NCBI RefSeq assembly: GCF_036194065.1
Contig: NZ_CP108095.1
Location: 6,634,001 to 6,698,000, forward strand
Direction of reading: 5' to 3'
Origin: Streptomyces sp. NBC_00239
GTDB lineage: Bacteria; Actinomycetota; Actinomycetes; Streptomycetales; Streptomycetaceae
Length of the DNA stretch: 64,000 nt
Shown here: positions 29,438-38,104 of the stretch, piece by piece
Position numbering within the stretch: position 1 is the first letter of the stretch
How the letters are laid out: each line of letters opens with the position of its first letter
The notes under the pieces: generated by a model
The model's database searches: none
Told to the model about the DNA's origin: nothing
Seen by the model: the letters and a program-made list of their open reading frames with translations, nothing else
Translations under genes and position numbers: made by a program

Positions 29438-30073
29438 ATGCGTCCGGACGACCGGCTCGGGGAGCAGATCGACCCCGCGCACACCGTGCTGCTGACTGTC
29501 GAATGCCAGCAGGGCGTGGTGGGCCCGGACAGTGCGCTGCCCGAACTGGCCAAGGAGGCACAGGCCTCGGGCATGCTGGACCGGGTCGCCGGGCTCGTGC
29601 GCGCCGCGCACCTGGCCGGCGTACAGGTCGTGCACGCGGTGGCCGAGCGGCGGCCCGACGGACGCGGCGCCAACAGCAACGCGCGGCTGTTCCGGGCGGC
29701 CGGCCGACTGCCCGTGCAGCAGCTGACCGGCAGTCCGGCGGTCCGGATCGCCGACCCCGTCGAAGTGGCGGACCAGGACCTGGTGGTGCGCCGGCTGCAC
29801 GGGCTCTCCCCGATGGCGGGCACCGACCTCGACCCGCTGCTGCGCAACCTCGGCTGCCGCACCCTGGTCGTCACCGGGGTCTCCTCGAACGTGGCGATCC
29901 CCAACACCGTCTTCGACGCCGTGAACCTCGGCTACACCGTGGTGGTGCCCGCCGACGCGATCGCCGGGGTGCCGGCCGAGTACACCCCGCAGGTGGTCCG
30001 CAACTCGCTGGCCCTGGTCGCCACCATCACCACCGCCGACGAGGTCCGCAGCCGCTGGCCGGCCGCCACCTGA
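29438..30073 (+). CDS. Isochorismatase/cysteine-hydrolase fold protein without catalytic cysteine
   Basis: This 211-residue protein has the isochorismatase fold: LLTVECQQGVVGPDSALPEL at the N-terminus, GVQVVHAVAERRPDG, and LVVTGVSSNVAIPNTVFDAVNLGYTVVVPADAIAG. In active hydrolases the segment reads TNVC or SNVC; here the cysteine is replaced by alanine (SNVAIPNT), and the usual Asp near the N-terminus is Glu (VECQQG). It therefore probably has no hydrolase activity and may be a binding or regulatory paralogue. It is divergent from a PPOX-fold gene and shares a promoter dyad. Confidence 0.85.
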   Translation: MRPDDRLGEQIDPAHTVLLTVECQQGVVGPDSALPELAKEAQASGMLDRVAGLVRAAHLAGVQVVHAVAERRPDGRGANSNARLFRAAGRLPVQQLTGSPAVRIADPVEVADQDLVVRRLHGLSPMAGTDLDPLLRNLGCRTLVVTGVSSNVAIPNTVFDAVNLGYTVVVPADAIAGVPAEYTPQVVRNSLALVATITTADEVRSRWPAAT

Positions 30074-30125
30074 CGGCGACGGCCGGCCGGGCAGGTCGGG
30101 CACGCGGGACGGCAGGGGTACGGGG

Positions 30126-31244
30126 CTAGTCCAGGGAGGCGGCCACCGCCGGGTTCGCCTGCACGGGGACGAACGCGCCCGTGAAGAGCCCGCGCAGGGT
30201 CAGGCTCGCTGCCACCGCCCACGCCGCCAGGAGGAACACGTACAGCCCGACCGCGAGCCAGCGGTACGCGACGAGGCCGGTGTGGACCGCCAGGCCGTCC
30301 ATGCCGGTCACGCACGTGCCGACCGGGAAGGTCAGGGCCCACCAGGTCAGCGAGAAGCGCATGCCGCGCCCCCGGGCCCGTACGAACAGGGTGCAGGCGA
30401 GGGCGAACCAGAGCAGCGCGAAACCCGTCACCGGTACCCCGTAGATCACCGCGAGCATCCGGAAGCCCTCGGCGTACGGGGGCGGGATCACACCGGGGGC
30501 GGTGTCCGCGAACTTGTTCACGGCGGTCACGGACTGCCCCAGCGGGCCGAGGACCAGGAACAGCGTGGGCGTCAGGGCGAGCGGCAGCCGGGGCCCGGTC
30601 ACCATGCGGCCGAGGACCACGGGCAGCAGCACGAAGGTCGCCATCATGCTCAGGCCGAACATCGCGAAGCAGCCGAGCAGCAGGGCCCGCTGCCACTGGC
30701 CGGCCGGCAGGTGCGGGATCAGCAGCGGCCCGAGCGCGGCGGCGACCAGCGGTGCGACGACCGGGAGCAGCCAGACGGGTGAGGCGCTGCCGGGCTGGAC
30801 CCGGCGCTCCTCCACCATCAGGATCGGGATCGCGACGGCGGACAGCAGCCCGACGGCCGTCCCCGCGAGGAACAGGACGGTGTCCACGGCCACGGCCGCG
30901 CGGGTGCCGATCCACTCCTGCCCCACCAGCATCGTGGCCCCGCCGACCGACAGCAGCGCCATCGCGAGGCAGCCGTAGAACGGGGCCACGGCCGGATCGT
31001 GCAGATGCGCCCTGGCCTGGTCGGGGTGGCGGGTCCAGTGCGCGATCCGGCCGGTGAGCAGCACGGCCAGCATGACCGCCGAGAGCGCCCAGAACAGCAG
31101 GCACAGCGTGCGCAGCCCGGTCACCCGCACCGGCAGCGCGACGCCCGCGTTGGCGACGATCGCGGTCCCCATCACGCTCGCGTACCAGTTCGGCCCGAGA
31201 TGACGCACGAGGGACGGCCGACCGCCGGGTGCGGAGTGGACCAT
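30126..31244 (-). CDS. TDT/SLAC1-family transporter
   Basis: This 372-residue protein has about ten hydrophobic helices, beginning LVRHLGPNWYASVMGTAIVANAG, the usual start of the tellurite-resistance/dicarboxylate transporter (TehA-like) family, and a central PVVLGRMVTG. Members export or channel anions such as C4-dicarboxylates, sulfite or nitrate. The start at 31244 fits the family; the frame extends upstream but that part is not family-like. The substrate is unknown. It is the last intact core gene before the island. Confidence 0.83.
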   Translation of the reverse strand: MVHSAPGGRPSLVRHLGPNWYASVMGTAIVANAGVALPVRVTGLRTLCLLFWALSAVMLAVLLTGRIAHWTRHPDQARAHLHDPAVAPFYGCLAMALLSVGGATMLVGQEWIGTRAAVAVDTVLFLAGTAVGLLSAVAIPILMVEERRVQPGSASPVWLLPVVAPLVAAALGPLLIPHLPAGQWQRALLLGCFAMFGLSMMATFVLLPVVLGRMVTGPRLPLALTPTLFLVLGPLGQSVTAVNKFADTAPGVIPPPYAEGFRMLAVIYGVPVTGFALLWFALACTLFVRARGRGMRFSLTWWALTFPVGTCVTGMDGLAVHTGLVAYRWLAVGLYVFLLAAWAVAASLTLRGLFTGAFVPVQANPAVAASLD

Positions 31245-31358
31245 TCCCTCACGGTCACCGGCCCCCTCCCGCTCCGCAACCGGTGGCAGCGCCACCGGCG
31301 GGCACCTCCGGCGGGCACCTCCGGCGGGCGCCGTCGACCGGCCGGATAGCCTGGGCGG

Positions 31359-31484
31359 ATGCTGCCCGAAGTGATCGCGACCCGCTATGTCACGCCGCTG
31401 CGTGAGGGCGGCTCGCTCCCGGGGATCGTCGAGGCCGACGACCTGGGTACCTACGTCATGAAGTTGTCCACCTGGCTGCGCTGA
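31359..31484 (+). pseudogene. HipA-like kinase gene, truncated after 35 codons by the island
   Basis: The frame starts MLPEVIATRYVTPLREGG and reaches LGTYVMK, the invariant start of the Streptomyces HipA-family kinase-like protein (about 260-270 residues). After Lys35 the sequence changes to LSTWLR and stops, while the family continues with FTGAGQGRK. A leaderless -10 box TAGCCT stands 6 nt before the ATG. The rest of the gene is not in the window. This marks the left insertion point of the island. Confidence 0.8.
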
Positions 31485-31739
31485 ACAGGGGTTTTGTCCG
31501 CTGGAGGTGAGCTGACCTGCGCGAACGTGTCTTTCTCGATCTTTCACGTTCGTGCAGTTTTAGGTAGCCGATTCTCCCCAGATGCCCCCCAGGGGGCTCG
31601 ATTCTCCCCAGATTCTCTCCAGAGGTCCTGCTCCGCAGTGGCTCGACAGTTGGTTGAAGGGGCACCCGCTTGGCTACGCTAAGTGTCGGGTGGTCAGGTA
31701 CCGGGGGTGCATTTGTGGTCTACGGGCTGGTGGCGGCGG
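31485..31739. other. Island left flank: hairpin and 15-bp direct repeats
   Basis: CTGCGCGAACGTG (31517-31529) pairs imperfectly with CACGTTCGTGCAG (31545-31557) and is followed by TTTTA, like a terminator or a recombination dyad. CGATTCTCCCCAGAT is repeated exactly at 31569-31583 and 31599-31613. They sit within 150 bp of the break in the HipA-like gene and could belong to an attachment site. No gene was recognised. Confidence 0.5.
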
Positions 31740-32274
31740 TGCTGTCTCTACGTGTGCGGTCGCCTGGCAGTTCTCCGCACCCGAGCATGCGGTGCGTGAG
31801 GCGCGGGAGAAGACCACGCTGCGGATCATCGCTGTGTCGTTCTTCGTCCTGGCCGCGTATGTGAGCGTGGACGCGGTGCGCGCGCTGACCGGCACCGGTG
31901 ACGCTGACCGCTCGATCCCGGGCATCGTGCTCGCCGCTCTGTCGCTGGCGATCATGCCGTTCCTGTCCGCGGCTCAGCGTAAGGCCGGACGTGAACTCGG
32001 CTCCGCCTCGGCAGTTGCGGACTCCAAGCAGACCCTGCTGTGCACCTACCTCTCCGGCGTGCTCCTGGTCGGTCTCGTGTTGAACGCCACCCTCGGCTGG
32101 TCCTGGGCCGACCCGATCGCGGGCCTCGTCATTGCCGCCGTCGCCGTCAAGGAAGGCCGCGACGCCTGGAGAAGCGAGGGGTGCTGTGCGGCGCCGGCGG
32201 CCGCGGTACCCGCCGAGCACCAGGGGCAGGAAACCGACGCGTGCGGTTGCGGACCCGGTTGTGACTGTTGCTGA
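31740..32274 (+). pseudogene. Cation diffusion facilitator family transporter, 5'-truncated
   Basis: The reading frame matches the C-terminal two thirds of an actinobacterial CDF-type transporter: VAWQFSAPEHAVREAREKTTLRIIAVSFFVLAAYVSVDAVRALTG and SASAVADSKQTLLCTYLSGVLLVGLVLNATLGWSWADPIAGLVIAAVAVKEGRDAW. The first membrane helices and the first metal-site motif (usually preceding EVSSA) are missing, because homology ends near 31740 in unrelated sequence. The C-terminus carries a Cys-rich tail (DACGCGPGCDCC) likely to bind metal. Probably non-functional, or translated as a short internal product from GTG 31791. Confidence 0.65.
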
Positions 32275-32344
32275 GTGCGCGGTCGGCCTGATGGGCTGCC
32301 AAGTCACGTGCCATCGGAACTGAGACACCGCCCGGGCGCCTGAG

Positions 32345-33307
32345 TCACTGGGGCCGGGTCTGGGTGACGCGCCAAAGGCGGCGCGGCAGTTCACCCTCCT
32401 CGAAGGCATGGACTTCGTTCAGCGTCCAGTCGGCGGCGAGCGCGTCGACCAGGTGGCGGGAGAAGAAGTGCACGGCGAAGCCGCCGTGTTCGTAGATGTC
32501 GTCGCCGTGCGGGGTGCCGGTGCCGTAGTGGGCGTCGTCGGTGTGCCGGACGGTGTAGACGAAGAGCCCGCCGGGCCGGAGCACTCGGCGGACGTCTTGC
32601 ACCAGGGCGTGAATCTCCTGGGTGGACAGGGCCATGCACAACAGCATGTGCGCGAAGACGGCGTCCACCGAGGCGTCCGGCAATGGCAGCCTGTCGCGGA
32701 CGTCGTGCACCGTGGTGCTGACGCGCTCGGCGACGCCCTGGGCATGGGCAGCCTCCTGCAGCTGCTGAAGCCCGGTGGCGCTGAAGTCGGTGGCCTGGAC
32801 GGTGAAGCCCTCGCGGGCGAAGTACAGGGCGTCGCGGCCGTGCCCGGCCCCCAGCTCCAGCACATCCTTCGCCCCGGCCGCGCGAAAGGCGCCTGTGGCG
32901 TGGACCGCCGGGGTGGAAGGCTGCTCGCCGTACATGCACGGGTGGGCGGTGTAGGTGTTCTGCCAGTGGCGCCGTTGCGCGTCGGCGAGATCCTGTTCGT
33001 GGAGGGCGCCGGTCAGCGCCTGACGCAGCTGGTCGAGGCTGGGAAGGCTGGCCAGGCCCTCCGGTGTCCGGTACATCCGGCACGCCAACCCTGCCGGACG
33101 GCTCGCCTCGTCGAACGGGTCGCGTCCGTCGATCAGGAAGGTCGGCGACCCCGTGAACCCGCACTGTTCGGCCTCGTCCTGGTCAGTGACTACGCGCGTG
33201 GTGACCGTGGTGCCGCGCAGACCGACGTCACCGAGCGCATGGTGCAGCAGCTCGGCCGCAGGCTGGGTGTGCGGGCAGTCGGTGACGACGAGGATCTCGA
33301 TCTCCAT
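32345..33307 (-). CDS. Thioredoxin-fold / SAM-dependent methyltransferase fusion protein
   Basis: This 320-residue two-domain protein is cytoplasmic, with no signal. Residues 1-105 are thioredoxin-like (MEIEILVVTDCPHTQPAAELL, GFTGSPTFLIDGRDPF with cis-Pro) and carry a single-cysteine CPHT motif instead of CxxC; this domain resembles proteins found with mercury genes. Residues 115-320 are a class I methyltransferase with HWQNTYTAHPCMYGEQPS and motif I VLELGAGHGRDALYFAREGF, then PDASVDAVFAHMLLCMAL. Fusion of the two is unusual. A role in methylating a metal(loid) or a thiol-bound substrate is a guess. It follows a CDF remnant. Confidence 0.75.
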   Translation of the reverse strand: MEIEILVVTDCPHTQPAAELLHHALGDVGLRGTTVTTRVVTDQDEAEQCGFTGSPTFLIDGRDPFDEASRPAGLACRMYRTPEGLASLPSLDQLRQALTGALHEQDLADAQRRHWQNTYTAHPCMYGEQPSTPAVHATGAFRAAGAKDVLELGAGHGRDALYFAREGFTVQATDFSATGLQQLQEAAHAQGVAERVSTTVHDVRDRLPLPDASVDAVFAHMLLCMALSTQEIHALVQDVRRVLRPGGLFVYTVRHTDDAHYGTGTPHGDDIYEHGGFAVHFFSRHLVDALAADWTLNEVHAFEEGELPRRLWRVTQTRPQ

Positions 33308-33373
33308 GCGTCAAGCATCACCCGCCGTCCACAGCCGGCACCGCTGTCTGTTGAGCCCGGGGTGTCGGTGACG

Positions 33374-34027
33374 CTAGTCGGGGCCCGTCCAGTCGAAGGT
33401 GATGTGTTTGCTGGACTGGCCCTCCCGGCTCCACTGGAAGCCGAAGGCATTGGCGCGGTCCACAGTCGAGCGGCCCCAGGTCGCGACCTGTCCTGGCCCG
33501 GTCTCCGAGCCTGGCAGGTTGGTCGACTGGACCCGTGCACCGTCCGGTGTCGTGGGTCCGGTGAGCGCCACGGCGCTCGCCTCGACCCGGTCGGGAATGG
33601 TGGCTCGCCAGCCGCCGAGGTCCTCGTCGACGTCGATCTGGATGGGGGCGAAGTCCATGCCGCGCATCTCGGCGTCCATCATGCTGACCATCTCGGCGGG
33701 CCAGCTGCCGGCCTGGCCTCCAAAGATCATCTGCAGGGCTTCGCGCTGTGCGTCGTCGGCGCGCTCGTCGAGGAATACTGCCGCGTAGGAGTCGGTGTGC
33801 TCGGCCCACACATTGCCGACGAAGGAGCCGAGCATCAGCACGTTGAGGCCGGTCAGCGGTACTTCGCCGTAGTTACCCTCGCGTATGTGCCAGGCCAGGA
33901 CACCGTCGCATTCGCCGAAGGTGGGCAACTGGGCGAAGCTGCAAGGACAGGGAACATTGCACCTGCACGTATCGAACCAGTCACCGACCGCGTGCCATCT
34001 CGGAACAGTCGCTGCCGTCTCGGACAT
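33374..34027 (-). CDS. DUF1326 family protein (copy 1)
   Basis: This 217-residue protein belongs to DUF1326 (COG5588), with the CxCx3CxC cluster WFDTCRCNVPCPCSF near its N-terminus, and VLAWHIREGNYGEVPLTGLNVLMLGSF and NAFGFQWSREGQSSKHITFDWTGPD at the end. The Cys cluster suggests metal binding. The start at 34027 has GAGGAGG; another start at 34123 with a stronger GGGAGGAG site would add 32 residues (MMTRATECLCRH...), and which is used is uncertain. It is divergent from DUF1326 copy 2 and near a DUF2182 gene, a common association. Confidence 0.82.
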   Translation of the reverse strand: MSETAATVPRWHAVGDWFDTCRCNVPCPCSFAQLPTFGECDGVLAWHIREGNYGEVPLTGLNVLMLGSFVGNVWAEHTDSYAAVFLDERADDAQREALQMIFGGQAGSWPAEMVSMMDAEMRGMDFAPIQIDVDEDLGGWRATIPDRVEASAVALTGPTTPDGARVQSTNLPGSETGPGQVATWGRSTVDRANAFGFQWSREGQSSKHITFDWTGPD

Positions 34028-34487
34028 CTCGTCGCCTCCTCGTGGCCCGCACAGGGGGAAGTCACCTGGTTGGCGGTGCCCCGCTGGATGTCGACACAGG
34101 CACTCGGTGGCACGGGTCATCATCAATTCTCCTCCCGCTGCTGACTGGGGGAAAGCCCGGGCGGCCGTGCTGCCCGCGAGTTTGGTCACCGGGGTGGGCA
34201 CTTGTCGAGGCGTGCGGCGATCTGTACACCCTCCACGGGCACGCCTAGCCTTGTAGGAGAAGAACTCCCGGGGTCCTGAAATCTGCCCTGGAGTGAGCGC
34301 CCATGGATGCTTGCATCGCGCCGAAGGACAGCGGGGCGTCTCGTGCCGCCGTCGCCGGGGGCTGACCCGGAGCTGTGGCACATGGCGGGTCTACTCCGTC
34401 GGCCGCGCGCTCCCCACCAGGCGCTCTCGTCGCCAGCGTCGTCCGCGCCGTCGGACGACGGCAATCGTCAAGCGATCGGGAGCAGTC
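34028..34487. other. Intergenic region between two DUF1326 genes
   Basis: This gap holds the possible 32-residue extension of copy 1 (34028-34123), and the divergent promoter region. No other gene is recognised. ORF-like frames across 34293-34487 look like shadows. Confidence 0.4.
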
Positions 34488-35111
34488 ATGACGTGGAGTA
34501 TCTCCGGCAACTACCTGGCTGGTTGCTCGTGTGCGGTGGTGTGCGGCTGCGCCGTCGATGCGAAGCCGCACGACCCGCAGGGGCGTGAGGAATGCCTCGG
34601 GTGCGCCGCCTTCCATGTGGAAGACGGGCGCCTGGACGATGTGGACCTGTCCGGGGTGGATTTCGTCCTCTGCAACCACTTCCCCTCCAACCTGACCTCC
34701 GGCAATTGGAAGGTCGGCCTCGTGATCGACGAGGGGGCCACCGACGAACAAACGGACGCGGTGGCACGCATCGTGTCCGGGAGCGAGGGCGGTGCGTTCG
34801 GCGAACTCTCGCAGTTCTACGGTGAGAATCTGGGCGTGGAGCGGGCGAGCGTTTCCCTGTCCGATGGAGAGAAGCCCCGACTCAGCGTCGGTGGGAAGAC
34901 CGAGCTCGAATTCGAACCCCTCAGGGGGCCCGATGGAGGGCCTACGACGATGAAGAATGCGATGTTCGGGTTCTCTCCGGAATTCACGCTGGGCCGCACC
35001 GCCGGTAGTTCGAATGCCTTCGGGCTGTCGTTCGACGGTGCGTACGGCGAGGTGTCCGACTACGCCTTCTCCAGCGAACCGCCCGAGGGTGCGCCCACCG
35101 GACGGGGTTGA
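34488..35111 (+). CDS. DUF1326 family protein (copy 2)
   Basis: This 207-residue protein is a paralogue of the gene at 33374. Its N-terminus WSISGNYLAGCSCAVVCGCAVD shows the same CxCx3CxC cluster, followed by GVDFVLCNHFPSNLTSGNWKVGLVIDEGATDEQ and a C-terminal SNAFGLSFDGAYGEVSDY. No signal peptide. GGAG precedes the ATG at 34488. It is convergent with the DUF2182 membrane gene and divergent from copy 1. The role is unknown; a metal-handling role is inferred from the cysteines and neighbours. Confidence 0.82.
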   Translation: MTWSISGNYLAGCSCAVVCGCAVDAKPHDPQGREECLGCAAFHVEDGRLDDVDLSGVDFVLCNHFPSNLTSGNWKVGLVIDEGATDEQTDAVARIVSGSEGGAFGELSQFYGENLGVERASVSLSDGEKPRLSVGGKTELEFEPLRGPDGGPTTMKNAMFGFSPEFTLGRTAGSSNAFGLSFDGAYGEVSDYAFSSEPPEGAPTGRG

Positions 35112-35181
35112 GTCTCGTTCAACACGGGAGGAGGCTCTCCAGGCCGCCTCCCGCAGGGCGCATGGCGTCCGCTCATCCTGC

Positions 35182-36003
35182 CTAGTGCGCCATCCGGCCC
35201 ATGGCCGGATCGGACATCTCCAGGCCAGGCAGCAGCCAGTCCTGGAACGGGGCGAGCACGGCCAGGACGAGGAAGGCGAGGCCGACGGCCCAGGTGAGCC
35301 AGGGCCCCTGTCGCCAGAGTTTCTCCAGGAAGATCACGACCGCCAGTCCTGCCATCGCGGCCACGTTCATGAAGCCGAGCGGGATCAGGACGATCATCAG
35401 GCCCCAGCAGCATCCGACGCAGTACAGCCCGTGGTGCGCCCCCACCCGCAGGTCCTTGGCCCAGGGCCGGAAACGCGAGTACTGGAGCAGCTGGAACATC
35501 GGGTTGCGGCAGTGCCGCAGGCAGACCCGCTTCAGCGGCCCGAGCTGCTGCAACCCCGCGAGAAGGAACGCGGCGGCGCCGATCCAGCGTCCTGCCTCGG
35601 GGTTGCGGTCGACGAGGTATCCAGTCGCAGCGAGGGCGCCGTACGCGAGCAGCCCGAATCCGGTCCAGGCGAGGAGGTAGCCGCTGACGAATTCCGCGAT
35701 CCGGAGGGTGCGGGCGGGGCCCGCCGCGCGGCGGTTGATTCCCCGCACCCAAGTGATGGCCACCGGTGCCACCGACGGCAGCATCATCGCCGCCATCATG
35801 ACCACCCACAGCAGCAGGAAGAGGGGGAGTGCCAGGCCCATGGTGCCGGGCTCCATCCCCATGTGGCGGGACTGACCGACGGTGAGTACCCACGCCAGGG
35901 CGGCCAGCAGCACCATCAGGATCCACGCGACCGCCAGATCGCGTACGGGCAAGAGGATGCCGGGCCGCGTGGGTGCCGGCGGGGCCAGGCGGAGGTGTGG
36001 CAT
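35182..36003 (-). CDS. DUF2182 family integral membrane metal-binding protein
   Basis: This 273-residue protein has several membrane helices and the COG5486/DUF2182 hallmarks: LWVVMMAAMMLPSVAPVAI, LKRVCLRHCRNPMFQLL, and GLYCVGCCWGLMIVLIPLGFMN. Conserved Cys/His/Met residues in these motifs are the presumed metal ligands. It is usually found with DUF1326, as here. The start at 36003 follows GGGAGGC. The family has no proven reaction; it is annotated as a predicted metal-binding integral membrane protein. Confidence 0.85.
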   Translation of the reverse strand: MPHLRLAPPAPTRPGILLPVRDLAVAWILMVLLAALAWVLTVGQSRHMGMEPGTMGLALPLFLLLWVVMMAAMMLPSVAPVAITWVRGINRRAAGPARTLRIAEFVSGYLLAWTGFGLLAYGALAATGYLVDRNPEAGRWIGAAAFLLAGLQQLGPLKRVCLRHCRNPMFQLLQYSRFRPWAKDLRVGAHHGLYCVGCCWGLMIVLIPLGFMNVAAMAGLAVVIFLEKLWRQGPWLTWAVGLAFLVLAVLAPFQDWLLPGLEMSDPAMGRMAH

Positions 36004-36473
36004 GGAGCGCCTCCCAAGGGCGCCAGGTGCCCCGATCGTCCCGGCGTCCGGGACGTGGCCGATGGTGGTGGGTCGACATCTCCAGCAGATCACAGAACTG
36101 GCGTGCCCAAAACCGGGCGAACGCGCGATGGGGGCGGCCGACGGGAACCCCGGTTTCAGCCGCCGAGCCCCCAGGGCCGGCGCGAGGTGAAGTGGCGGAC
36201 CGAGAGCGGCCTCGGCCCGCCACGTGGTCCCATCGCACGTGGATGGACGGAGGAGACGGCGTCTGGCCGAGTGTGACGCTCAGCGATAGGTGGTCTCAGC
36301 ATTGACCGGTCGCCGGTGGGTTATGCACCCGGCTGCGTGACTCGAGGTTGGAGGGTTCGGGCGACACGCGGCGCTCACCGAGAGAATCGGTTCGCCTTAT
36401 GGCGGTCTGTCTAGCGTGGTTCCTGCGAAGCGCAGCCAGCTCCCAGTTGCCTTCCCGTGAAAGGCAGACGGCC
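36004..36473. other. Intergenic region
   Basis: The 470-bp gap holds the divergent promoter region of the DUF2182 gene and the small gene at 36474. No convincing gene, RNA or CsoR-type box was seen. Confidence 0.4.
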
Positions 36474-36728
36474 ATGACCACGACTTCGACCGCCACACAG
36501 TCTGGTCCTTCCCGGCACCCGGGCGGGACGTTCCGTGTCGATCCCAACGTGCACACGGACCCGGTGGCCGTGGCCGTGCGGCATCTGGTGCCGTACATCG
36601 GCCTGCGAGCCCTTCTTCCGGTGCCGAACTATCAGCTCGTGAACGGTGCGAGCCGGTACTGGCTGTTCCGCCACGAGGTGGTTGTTCCGGACTCCCCGCT
36701 GGCTCGCGGTGTCCTTCCGAACCTCTAA
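36474..36728 (+). CDS. Small hypothetical protein upstream of the tyrosinase-type gene
   Basis: This 84-residue protein begins MTTTSTATQSGPSRHPGG, with a conserved-looking core (VDPNVHTDPVAVAVRHLVPYIGLRALLPVPNYQLVNGASRYWLFRHEVVV). No signal peptide, Cys cluster or known fold is evident. It ends 62 bp before the tyrosinase-type gene and may be cotranscribed with it. An AAAGGC-type site precedes the ATG. Function unknown; I would not rule out that it is a chance ORF, but composition is coding-like. Confidence 0.45.
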   Translation: MTTTSTATQSGPSRHPGGTFRVDPNVHTDPVAVAVRHLVPYIGLRALLPVPNYQLVNGASRYWLFRHEVVVPDSPLARGVLPNL

Positions 36729-36790
36729 CTCTGGCACCTGAACGAGAACAGCGGCCTGCCCGCTTCGACTGTCCCCTCAATGGAGGCGAA

Positions 36791-38104
36791 ATGCCGAAGG
36801 TCCGCAAAGACATCAACGCCCTCACCGACGCGGAACTAGACGACTACATTCACGCACTCGACATCCTGCGGCAGCGCTCGGAGGTGAACGAGGCCGATCC
36901 GGCCGGGTACGCGTTCCAGGCGGCGCTGCACAACGGTTTCGTGGGACCGGACGGCGTCGCCATCAGGTGCGAGCACAACAACGACCGCTTTCTGCCGTGG
37001 CACCGGGCGCATCTGCACTATTTCGAGAAGCTGCTCCAGGCGGCCGACCCGCCGCGCACCCAGAACGTCACCATTCCGTACTGGGACTGGATCGGCGAAC
37101 AGACACCCGAGAAGTTTCCTCTCGCGTTCAAGAAGCCGGGGCTGAAAGCCCCGCGCAGCTCCGCGGCGGCGGCGCTGCCGCCGGACACGCTGGAGATCGT
37201 CACGACGGAGACGGACCAGAAGGAGTTCGCCGGCTATCCGGTGGGTGACCTCTCCGGGGACGACGGACGGATCGAAGGGGGACCGCACAACCGGATGCAC
37301 GGTTTCTACATCGGCGGGGCGATGGCGAACCCCTCGGCAGCGGCCGAGGACCCCATCTACTTCAGCTTCCACGCCTTCATCGATCTGATGTGGGCGGAGT
37401 GGCAGCGCCGTAACGGCACGCCGCCCCTGACGTCGCCGGACGAGGTGCTGCAGGGGTTCGCTTCGCAGCCCAAGAACAAGATCTCCGAGTTCACCAACAC
37501 CGTGGACCTCGACTACGAGTACGAGTACACGGCGCAGCTCAAGGCGGCCTTCGGGGTGCCGCCGGCGCCCCCGGCGCCCGTGCCTCCGGCGCCGCTCAAC
37601 CTCCTGGCGACCGAGCTGCTCTCACCGCTCGACGGGAACGCGGACATCGTGGGCGAACTGCGTGACAAGGAGGTCGTGCAGCTCGGGTTCAAGGTGCCCG
37701 CGACCTCGGGTAAACGACTGCGTGTGCGACTTGACGAGCTCAAGGTGCCGACCACCGGAAGCTACATGCTGCGCGCCTTCCTCCATCCGTCCGGGGTGCC
37801 CTTCCAGCCCGACGACGGCGAGTTCGCACGTCGGTTCGGAGCAGGGTATGTGGCGCTGTGGCGGGCCCACCGGCACATGCACGACGGCCACGGCGACCTG
37901 CACGGCGACCACGACCACAACGTTTCCCGTACGGCCCGCTTCGACGTGGGACGCGTCTTGGAGTCGCTGGGAGCGGACGGCGCCGACCTGGTGTTCACCC
38001 TGCAGTTCATTCCCGCGCCCAGCGAGACTGGGCTGCCCCCGCATCCTCTGCCGCCGGTCGACGAGGTGGACTTCAAGGACGTGCGCATGGAGGTGTACTC
38101 CTGA
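36791..38104 (+). CDS. Tyrosinase-family copper oxidase with extra C-terminal domain
   Basis: This 437-residue protein has a type 3 copper centre. CuA ligands are His47 (LHNGF), His62 (CEHNN) and His71 (FLPWHRAHLHYFE); CuB ligands are His166 and His170 (GPHNRMHG) and His194 in the DPIYFSFHAFIDLMWAEWQ segment. All six are present, so it should oxidise phenols or diphenols to quinones. After a Pro-rich linker (about 258-270) a beta-rich domain carries a His-rich loop (HRHMHDGHGDLHGDHDHN near 357-374), probably a copper-loading site. No export signal was found. It overlaps the next gene by 1 nt and heads an operon with two hypothetical genes. Confidence 0.88.
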   Translation: MPKVRKDINALTDAELDDYIHALDILRQRSEVNEADPAGYAFQAALHNGFVGPDGVAIRCEHNNDRFLPWHRAHLHYFEKLLQAADPPRTQNVTIPYWDWIGEQTPEKFPLAFKKPGLKAPRSSAAAALPPDTLEIVTTETDQKEFAGYPVGDLSGDDGRIEGGPHNRMHGFYIGGAMANPSAAAEDPIYFSFHAFIDLMWAEWQRRNGTPPLTSPDEVLQGFASQPKNKISEFTNTVDLDYEYEYTAQLKAAFGVPPAPPAPVPPAPLNLLATELLSPLDGNADIVGELRDKEVVQLGFKVPATSGKRLRVRLDELKVPTTGSYMLRAFLHPSGVPFQPDDGEFARRFGAGYVALWRAHRHMHDGHGDLHGDHDHNVSRTARFDVGRVLESLGADGADLVFTLQFIPAPSETGLPPHPLPPVDEVDFKDVRMEVYS

